Source: Prescottella defluvii (lineage in GTDB: Bacteria > Actinomycetota > Actinomycetes > Mycobacteriales > Mycobacteriaceae). Taken from it: 64,000 nt of DNA. Under the pieces are notes generated by a model. It saw only the letters and a list, made by a program, of their open reading frames with translations, was not told the DNA's origin and made no database searches. Location: assembly GCA_029690005.1 (NCBI GenBank), contig CP121458.1:1488001-1552000 (forward strand), given 5' to 3'. Positions 57,553 to 64,000 of this stretch are shown here, piece after piece. Made by a program: the position numbers and the translations under genes. Position 1 is the first letter of the stretch, and every line of letters begins with the position of its first letter.

Positions 57553-58951
57553 TACGGCTGTCCTGAGGCGGGGTGGCATGTCGTCCACAGAAGGCGCCCG
57601 AACCCGCGAGCATAGGACAAGAGAAACGCGGCAGGGAGACCCTGCGTTCGTCGGTATGGCGGTTGGTCTCGCTGCGGCGTTGGTCGCGGTACGGAGTCCG
57701 GTTCTGCCCGGTCTGCTGAATCTTTCTGCCATGCTCGTTCTATTCGGCATATTTTGGGCCGTGAAGGCGACTCCTCCGGGAACCCTGAGAAGTCTTCGAG
57801 TTACGTCCGTCGACCTGATGTTTGTCTCTTTCATCGTAGGGAAGTTCGTAGTCGAGTATGTAAATGCGGGAGACTTCGGAACGTCCTTTTCGCTCAGCAC
57901 TCTCGTAGATGTCGTTGTCGCGTACGGTGCATTGATTGCAGTTCGGATCGTGTGTCGGTCGGAAGATGACATCTGGGCGGCTGCTCGCGGGTTTGTCGCG
58001 CCTGCCGCGCTCGTCTCGATCATCGCGGTCTTGCAGATCATGGATTTTCCTGGGCTGAATCAAGTGCTGGCGGCTCATGTCAACAGTGGTGGCCTGGAGG
58101 CTCGGCTCGACAAAGGTTGGGACATTCGGGCGACCAGCACGATTGGCCACTGGACAGCGCTCGGCGGCTATCTGTGTGGAATATCTGCCCTCGTGGGTGC
58201 TCAGATGATCAGGAATCGTAGCCGTGCCCATCCGAATGGCCGTCTTGGGGTATTGCTGATTCTGGTGGTGTTCGCGCAGGTGGCGACGCTGACGTTCGCA
58301 ACCATTGCTCTGAATTTGTCTATTGCACTGTACGCGCTGTACCGAATCAAAATTCGCATCTCGATCCTCGTTGTAGGCGGTATCGCGGCGTTGGCGGTGT
58401 GGGTTGCGGTCGGTTCACTTATTGCATCTCGGGTAGACAAACAGTTGGGCGGTCCGGAGTACGCGGCCAAGAGTTACAGTTGGCTGCCCCAGTCGGTCGG
58501 ATACCGGGTGGATGTATGGATCAATGAATCAATTCCTGCTGCGATGGAGCGACCGTTCACTGGGTGGGGTTCCTCCACCTATCAGCGAATTGGGACCGAG
58601 GCTGCTTCATCGTATCTGCGATGGATATCTCCAGAATCTGAATGGATGCGAACTGCAGTTTCGTACGGTCTCATCGTTCTCGCGCTGCAACTCATGTTGC
58701 TGTATTGCGCATGGCGCTATATCTCGCGTGCGGCAAGGAATTCTTCAGGGCGCGCGATGGCGCCGTTCATAGTTTTCTATGTGGGGATACTCATCATCAG
58801 TTTCATTCACCCGCACCTGACCAATAGGGGCGTTCCTCTCGTGCTGTGGTTTATCGTGGGGATTTCTGTGGCAATGGTTGATCGGTCGGTGGCCGCCAGA
58901 TCTTCGTCGGAAGATTGTGTATCGGCTGACGAACAAATCGTTGGGAGTTAA
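57542..58951 (+). CDS. Wzy-like O-antigen polymerase
   Basis: About 469 residues with about 11 membrane helices and the large outer loop typical of Wzy/O-antigen polymerases (KSYSWLPQSVGYRVDVWINE and PFTGWGSSTYQRIGTEAASS). The ATG at 57542 overlaps the pyruvyl transferase end by 11 bases; an inner ATG (MSSTEGART) is possible. It would join repeat units on the outer face of the membrane. Confidence 0.85.
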   Translation: MPGNTAVLRRGGMSSTEGARTREHRTRETRQGDPAFVGMAVGLAAALVAVRSPVLPGLLNLSAMLVLFGIFWAVKATPPGTLRSLRVTSVDLMFVSFIVGKFVVEYVNAGDFGTSFSLSTLVDVVVAYGALIAVRIVCRSEDDIWAAARGFVAPAALVSIIAVLQIMDFPGLNQVLAAHVNSGGLEARLDKGWDIRATSTIGHWTALGGYLCGISALVGAQMIRNRSRAHPNGRLGVLLILVVFAQVATLTFATIALNLSIALYALYRIKIRISILVVGGIAALAVWVAVGSLIASRVDKQLGGPEYAAKSYSWLPQSVGYRVDVWINESIPAAMERPFTGWGSSTYQRIGTEAASSYLRWISPESEWMRTAVSYGLIVLALQLMLLYCAWRYISRAARNSSGRAMAPFIVFYVGILIISFIHPHLTNRGVPLVLWFIVGISVAMVDRSVAARSSSEDCVSADEQIVGS

Positions 58952-58953
58952 CA

Positions 58954-59715
58954 GTGTCATACGCTTATCGTGAACTCCTGCCCATCTGGGGACTCGACGT
59001 CACGCCTATGAAGTCGACAGAGGTTGTCTCGTGGATCGTGGATTCGGCTGATCAGCGAAGGCTGATCTTGAATCACAATTTGCACAGCGCCTATCTGAGC
59101 CTGATCGATGACGACTTCGCGGAAACGTATGCGCTTGCGGATCGGACGATCGTCGACGGATTTCCGATCCTCCTGGTCGCAAACCGGTACCGGGCGCGCC
59201 GAGGCGAACCTGCGCTCTCGAGTGACTATCGCTGCGGATCGAACGACTGGGTTGCTCAGTTCGGTGAACTCCCCAGCGGGTACCGGGTGGGCCTCGTCGG
59301 CGCGAGTCCGTCGTCGAATCGTGTTGCCGTACAGCGACTGGCTACCAGGTTCCCCCAGTTGGTGCTCCAAGGCTGGGATGGGTTCGAAGGGTTGGCCGAG
59401 CTGGAGGCCGGCGACTTCCGAGCACTGGGTGAATTTGATCCCGACCTGGTGCTGATCGGCCTGGGCATGCCCAAGCAGGAGAGCTTCATCGCAGAGAACT
59501 GGGACCGTCTACCCATCGCGGCGTACGCCACCGTCGGTGGGGCGATCGACCAGATCTCGGGCGAGCAGAAACTGGCGCCGCGGTGGCTGGGAAAGCTCCG
59601 AGTCGAGTGGCTGTGGAGACTCGTTTCCGATCCGCGGCGGTTGTCGCATCGGTACATCGTGGAACCGCTTCTGCTACTTCGCGAGACGCGACGAAGGCGG
59701 AACCCTGGGCGGTGA
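58954..59715 (+). CDS. WecG/TagA/CpsF-family glycosyltransferase
   Basis: A 253-residue GT26-type enzyme that transfers a sugar such as ManNAc or a related one to the lipid-linked acceptor. Key blocks are LILNHNLHSAYLSLIDDDFA, IVDGFPILLVANRYRARRGE, PDLVLIGLGMPKQESFIAEN and VGGAIDQISGEQKLAPRWLG. The GTG start lies 2 bases after the polymerase stop. Confidence 0.9.
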   Translation: MSYAYRELLPIWGLDVTPMKSTEVVSWIVDSADQRRLILNHNLHSAYLSLIDDDFAETYALADRTIVDGFPILLVANRYRARRGEPALSSDYRCGSNDWVAQFGELPSGYRVGLVGASPSSNRVAVQRLATRFPQLVLQGWDGFEGLAELEAGDFRALGEFDPDLVLIGLGMPKQESFIAENWDRLPIAAYATVGGAIDQISGEQKLAPRWLGKLRVEWLWRLVSDPRRLSHRYIVEPLLLLRETRRRRNPGR

Positions 59716-59763
59716 CGGCGGAACATTTCTGGAGATAGGTGTGCTCGTAAAGGAGGTGCCGCG

Positions 59764-60646
59764 ATGGCGGAGATTTCGGTAGTGATTCCGACCGTCGGAC
59801 GCGATGAACTTGCTCGCGCGCTCGACAGCGTGCGAGCCCAGACACGGCCTTGTGACGATGTGATCGTCGTACTCGACCGTCCGTCGGAGGCAGAAAGAGT
59901 TCGTGCAGTGCTCGACTCGGAGCGGCTGATCATCACAGATGGCGGCGTCGGCGGGGAGAGGCACGGAATCTAGGTCTACGCGCAGCTCGTGGGAAGTGGA
60001 TCGCATTCCTCGATGACGACGACTGGTGGGAACCGACGAAGACCGACGTCCAGATCGGCCGAATGGAAAAGAGTCGGCCACTCTGGGATACGCCGCATCG
60101 GCGTTCCACGGCGGGCGTGAACTGAGGGTGCTGCCGGCCCGCCCGTACGAGGCACCTGACACGCTGGCGTCGTATCTCGTTCGCCGGCCGGGCATTCGAC
60201 ACGGGGCCGGTTACATGCAGACGAGTTCATTGATCGTTTCGGCACCACTTGCGCGTGCGGTCGAATGGGATTCTTCGCTGCGCAAGCACCAAGACTGGGA
60301 CCTCGTCGTTCGGCTGGCGGCGCATGACGATTGTCGCATCTCATACAGCCCCGAAGCGCTGGTGAATGTCGTACAGAACAGTGTCGGATCCATCTCCAAG
60401 CGGCCGGACTGGAAGGCGAGTGAGATCTGGTACCGCCGACATGAAGAGAAGCTGGATCGTCGGGCCGCTGGAGACTTCGTATCGACACAGATCGTGCGAA
60501 GCTCGTTGGGTGCAATGGATCTCACTGGACTTGGTGTCGGGATGAGGCTCATGCGTGGTACTCGACCGCACCTGGCTGCTGCAGCAGTGGGAGGATTCGG
60601 AATCGCGGAATGGGTCGGACGCCGGTTCAAGGAGCTCGCGCGGTGA
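59764..60646 (+). CDS. Family 2 glycosyltransferase (two apparent frameshifts)
   Basis: About 294 residues. The GT2 start ISVVIPTVGRDELARALDSV, then LGLRAARGKWIAFLDDDDWW (D-x-D metal site), and the end HQDWDLVVRLAAHDDCRISY lie in three frames. Adding one G near 59958 (GGGG to GGGGG) and one A near 60067 (AAAA to AAAAA) makes them one protein. It would add a sugar to the lipid-linked unit. Confidence 0.8.
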
Positions 60647-60891
60647 CGACAACTGGACGAATTCCACGGTGAACTTCGTCGAGTCGTCGGGCCCCTTATG
60701 CATGCGAACGGGCTCGCACCGATCAAGGCGGTAGCGCGTTGATCGGGATTCAGCCCACTATCGACGCCTTGTGCGAGACGGCCTGACAGAAGCGGAGCGG
60801 ATGTCAGCACGGAACTTTGTCTGAGGCGCAACCAGTTCCCGGAAGTCTGACGACTTTCCTGACGGTAATGATCGAGAAATGAGGTGCGACC
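60647..60891. pseudogene. Gap with possible CGNR/ABATE relic
   Basis: A short frame (ELRRVVGPLMHANGLAPIKA) resembles the LHANGLTPVKTV block in the intact CGNR regulator at 40089. It is only about 30 residues and both sides are lost. The rest of the gap holds the ugd ribosome site (gaggtg). Confidence 0.35.
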
Positions 60892-62213
60892 ATGCGGGTT
60901 GCAGTTTTTGGTACTGGGTATCTCGGAGCTACGCACGCAGCGTGCATGGCCGAGTTGGGGCATGAGGTACTCGGCGTCGATGTGGATCCAGAGAAGCTGG
61001 CCAAGCTCGAATCCGGCGAGGTTCCGTTCTACGAACCGGGTCTCGAGGACCTCTTGCAGCGGAACTTGGCCTCCGGACGCCTTCGTTTCACTTCGTCGTA
61101 CGAGGAGGCCGCCAGCTTTGCCAGCGTTCACTTCTTGGGCGTCGGTACACCTCAGAAGAAGGGCGAGTTCGCGGCGGACCTTCGCGCGGTCGATTCGGTG
61201 ATCGAAGAACTGGCTCCCTTGCTGACCGAGCCGGCCGTGATCCTGGGCAAGTCGACGGTCCCGGTAGGTACGGCCGAGCGTTTGGGCGCCAGAGCACGAC
61301 AGTTGGCGCCCGTCGGTGATCTGGTCGAGGTTGCCTGGAACCCGGAGTTTCTGCGTGAAGGCTTCGCCGTGAAGGACACCCTCCATCCAGATCGGATCGT
61401 GTTGGGTGTCGATCGCAGGTCGCCTGGAAGGTCCGAGGAGATTGCTCGGGAGGTCTACGCAGATCTCCTTGCCGAGGGCATCCCCTTCCTTGTAACGGAT
61501 CTGGCAACCGCTGAGCTGGTCAAGACGTCTGCCAACGCATTTCTTGCAACGAAGATTTCGTTTATCAATGCGATCTCGGAGGTGTGCGAGGCGGCAGGCG
61601 CTGACGTGACCGTGCTTGCCGACGCCATCGGCTTCGACGAGCGAATCGGACGAAAGTTCTTGAACGCGGGCGTCGGATTCGGCGGGGATGTCTTCCCAAG
61701 GACATACGTGCTTTCATGGCTCGTGCCGGAGAGTTGGGCGCTGATCAGGCTCTGACGTTCCTGCGGGAGGTCGACAATATCAATATGCGAAGGCGTACAC
61801 GGATGGTCGAACTCGCCCGGGAAGCATGTGGTGGATCACTTCTCGGCACGCGTGTGGCGGTTCTGGGTGCGGCCTTCAAGCCCGATTCCGATGATGTCCG
61901 AGACTCGCCGGCGCTCAATGTCGCTGGGCAGATTCAGCTCCAGGGAGCGGCTGTCAATGTCTACGACCCGAAGGCAATGGACAACTCGCGCAAGCTGTTC
62001 CCCACTCTGAACTACGCGCAGTCTGCGGTGGATGCGTGCTCGGGTGCTGACGTGGTTCTGGTTCTGACGGAATGGCAGGAGTTCAGAAAGCTGCAGCCGA
62101 GCGACCTCGACGGGGTAGTCCGGTGCCGCTCGATTATCGATGGACGAAACTGCCTGGATCCGTTCACTTGGCGCTCAGCTGGATGGACTTACCGCGGGTT
62201 GGGCAGGCCTTAG
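60892..62213 (+). CDS. ugd: UDP-glucose 6-dehydrogenase (apparent frameshift)
   Basis: About 440 residues. The Rossmann motif VAVFGTGYLGATHAACMAEL is at the N-terminus, LGKSTVPVGTAERLGARARQ and VAWNPEFLREGFAVKDTLHP are the substrate blocks, and the C-terminal domain has VAVLGAAFKPDSDDVRDSPA. The frame breaks near 61686: GGCGGGGATG should have one more G, which turns the region into FGGGCLPKDIRAFMARAGEL with the catalytic Cys. The enzyme makes UDP-glucuronate for the polysaccharide. Confidence 0.92.
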
Positions 62214-62445
62214 GGCCAGGGGAGGGCCGCCCGCGATGCCGAGCGCCGCCGCGGAGAAGGATGGAGAACCGAGCTGGAGGACTGTCGCGACCGCTGCCAG
62301 GATCGTCGGCAGTGCTGAGCTGAACGGCAACCGGGGCTCAGTCTCGAAGCCGGAAACCACAGTCTGCGCTGCGAGTCCGCGCTGCGGGCGCTGATGCTCG
62401 GCTGCGCCCGTCCTAACGGCCAGCAGTGATGAGAAAGGGGTAATA

Positions 62446-63261
62446 GTGGCCGTCGATATCGTCCACTGGAATCCGCGGAAGCGCCGACTGCGGGGGCCAT
62501 TGGGTTGGTTGCTTCCAAAGCATCCACCAGTCAACAACTTCGGCGACCTGCTCGGTCCGCATATCGTGTCTGAAATCGTAAGCCGCAAAGGCATCGACTT
62601 CGGCCGCGATGGATCCGATCGCAGATTGGTTGCGGTCGGATCCATCATGCGGATGGCACGCGATGGCGATGTCGTGTGGGGTACGGGTGTCAATGGAAAG
62701 AGCACGGCGCTCCCACACGAGTTCTCGAATCTCGACGTCCGTGCCGTGCGTGGTCCATTGACCGCGCAGTTCCTGAGAGACAAGGGAATCGACGTCCCGG
62801 ATGTCTACGGGGACCCCGGCCTGCTCGTCGGGTGGCTCTGGCCGCGCGAGTCGTTCGACGGGACGATGGAGCGCAGTCCCCTCACCGTTATCCCGAACCT
62901 GCACGACGTGGGTCGATACAAGGATCACCCGGGCTTCTGGCATCCGTGCAGTCCGCTGTCGCAGACGATCGCGAGGATCGCGACGAGCGACTTCGTCGTC
63001 GGAAGCTCGCTGCATGCTGTGGTGCTCGCGGATTCGTTCGGGATCGGAAACCGGTTGATCCGGTCGGCCCACGAGCCGCCGTTCAAGTACGAGGACTACT
63101 ACCGCGGCACCGGGCGCGCGAGCTTCAGGATGGCCTCCGATGTCGATGAGGCACTCGCGTTGGGAGGGGAGGAGTTGCCTGGGTGGTCGCCTGACGAACT
63201 CGTTCGTGCCTTTCCATGGGATCTTTGGTCGTTGGCAGAGCCGACCCGGAATCTCCGGTAG
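62446..63261 (+). CDS. Second polysaccharide pyruvyl transferase family protein
   Basis: A 271-residue protein with a GTG start. Blocks: PVNNFGDLLGPHIVSEIVSR, VVWGTGVNGKSTALPHEFSN, VRAVRGPLTAQFLRDKGIDV and DFVVGSSLHAVVLADSFGIG, as in pyruvyl transferase (CsaB/GumL-type) proteins. It lies 232 bases after ugd; that gap holds no clear gene. With the first pyruvyl transferase it suggests a multiply pyruvylated, acidic polymer. Confidence 0.82.
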   Translation: MAVDIVHWNPRKRRLRGPLGWLLPKHPPVNNFGDLLGPHIVSEIVSRKGIDFGRDGSDRRLVAVGSIMRMARDGDVVWGTGVNGKSTALPHEFSNLDVRAVRGPLTAQFLRDKGIDVPDVYGDPGLLVGWLWPRESFDGTMERSPLTVIPNLHDVGRYKDHPGFWHPCSPLSQTIARIATSDFVVGSSLHAVVLADSFGIGNRLIRSAHEPPFKYEDYYRGTGRASFRMASDVDEALALGGEELPGWSPDELVRAFPWDLWSLAEPTRNLR

Positions 63262-63289
63262 GAGCTTGTCGGGTCTGCCGCGTCCACTG

Positions 63290-63470
63290 AGGGCCTCGGT
63301 CCCGGCGATCGAAGAGCTTCTCCGGCTCTCGAAACCGTGTGGGCACGTCGAAAGCGACTACGGCGAAGTGAAGCTCGGGCTCGGTCTCAACCGTTTCGTG
63401 GGCCGCTCCTGGCTCGGCTGGCACGGGGACTTCCGCTCGGGAAACGAAGCAACGCTCGGATGGTACCGCG
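63290..63470 (+). pseudogene. IS701-type transposase fragment
   Basis: About 50 residues (PCGHVESDYGEVKLGLGLNR, then FVGRSWLGWHGDF) match the E-x-D-Y-x-E-x-K-x-x-L-G-L-x-x-F-x-G-R-S-W end of IS701-type transposases. The rest of the gene is missing and the frame goes on with unrelated residues. Confidence 0.6.
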
Positions 63471-63568
63471 AGAACGAAGCCTGTTGGCGCCCAAGAAAGG
63501 CCGCCACCGAAAGGGCTCGCGAGTCGGCCGGTGAATGGATGCCTGTCGGCCTACGGCCCCGCGAAAAC

Positions 63569-63605
63569 GATCGGCCCGAGCGAGTTCCCCTCGCTCGGGC
63601 CGATC
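63569..63605 (-). terminator. Terminator of the DUF4012 gene
   Basis: A perfect 15-bp stem (gatcggcccgagcga and complement) with a 7-base loop; on the minus strand it is followed by gttttcg. It lies 11 bases beyond the stop of the minus-strand gene. Confidence 0.85.
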
Positions 63606-63616
63606 ACTCGTGAGTC

Positions 63617-64000
63617 TCAGCACACAGGGACGTCGACCGATACGGAGGGTTCATCGACCAGCGGCTGGATCGGCACCACCGGATCGCCCGGCGCTGGCGG
63701 CTCGGTGAGCTGGTAGACGACCTCGACGGTCTTGCCCTGAGGGATGGGCAGTTGGAGATCGAATACCGGGTGCCCGAGTTCGGAACCGGAGAACGCGAAG
63801 CCGGGCTTGCCGTCGACGGAGACCTTGTCGAGCTTCGCACCGCGCGTGGAGACGAGCGACAGATTGGTGAGGTTGGTGCCGACCGGCGCACCCATCGGAT
63901 TGTCGAACATGCCGGCAACGTAGTTGGTGTAGTCGCCGGACGGAAGTGTGTTGGTCAGGCGCACCTTCACGGTGGTGTTGCGGGTGTCTCCTGAGCACGA
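63617..64000 (-). CDS. DUF4012-type protein, C-terminal part
   Basis: The gene enters from the right edge; 127 C-terminal residues are visible, starting near SCSGDTRNTTVKVRLTNTLP and containing YVAGMFDNPMGAPVGTNLTN and GHPVFDLQLPIPQGKTVEVV. This matches the end of DUF4012 proteins, large exported proteins common in actinobacterial polysaccharide loci. It is on the opposite strand to the locus. Confidence 0.7.
   Translation of the reverse strand, partial: SCSGDTRNTTVKVRLTNTLPSGDYTNYVAGMFDNPMGAPVGTNLTNLSLVSTRGAKLDKVSVDGKPGFAFSGSELGHPVFDLQLPIPQGKTVEVVYQLTEPPAPGDPVVPIQPLVDEPSVSVDVPVC

Overview
The window is high-GC actinobacterial DNA. Its gene content fits the mycolic-acid-containing Nocardiaceae, most likely Rhodococcus or a close relative: a FadE-type acyl-CoA dehydrogenase, a WS/DGAT wax-ester synthase, a FabH-like ketosynthase, many short secreted proteins, GTG/TTG starts, a tRNA-Gly next to dcd and ugd, and an IS5-type insertion sequence. 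The genus is an inference from gene content; no rRNA or marker gene is present.

Layout. (1) 1-31.7 kb looks like chromosomal backbone: a YhgE/ABC pair, fadE, a methyltransferase, a DUF4185 secreted protein, fabH, an aldo/keto reductase, a WS/DGAT, an S1 protease, an NfeD-flotillin operon, a LysR/NmrA/DUF1772 set, a nitrilase, an ABC-F ATPase with a possible leader peptide, a CPBP protease, a GH16 hydrolase, secreted proteins and a PucR regulator. (2) 31.8-46.2 kb is an accessory zone. Intact small enzymes (SDR, VOC, alpha/beta hydrolase, SRPBCC, CGNR regulator, GNAT) are mixed with broken pieces of other genes (Abhydrolase_9, an ogt/SDR chimera, NmrA and SDR tails, an integrase tail, an MbcA-like antitoxin). 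A 91-nt repeat, not explained by any gene, occurs three times here in one orientation. (3) 46.2-47.1 kb is an IS5-family element. (4) 47.3-50.6 kb is a compact mobile module: serine recombinase, 30-residue membrane peptide, tyrosine integrase, ParA-like ATPase. (5) 50.8-64 kb starts with tRNA-Gly(CCC) and dcd, followed by an exopolysaccharide locus: initiating sugar transferase, glycosyltransferases, Wzx-like flippase, Wzy-like polymerase, TagA/CpsF transferase, two pyruvyl transferases, ugd and the end of a DUF4012 gene.

How the genes work together. In the exopolysaccharide locus the membrane sugar transferase would load undecaprenyl phosphate, the glycosyltransferases extend the unit, ugd supplies UDP-glucuronate, the pyruvyl transferases decorate it, and the Wzx/Wzy pair flips and polymerises it.

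Caution on sequence quality. More than twenty genes are split by a single-base shift, nearly always where a G or C run is one base shorter than the reading frame needs. They include fadE, fabH, flotillin, dcd and ugd. Restoring one base rejoins the conserved protein and its active-site residues each time. I treat these as probable sequencing or assembly deletions and annotate the whole gene. The true fragments lack whole domains and are marked as pseudogenes.
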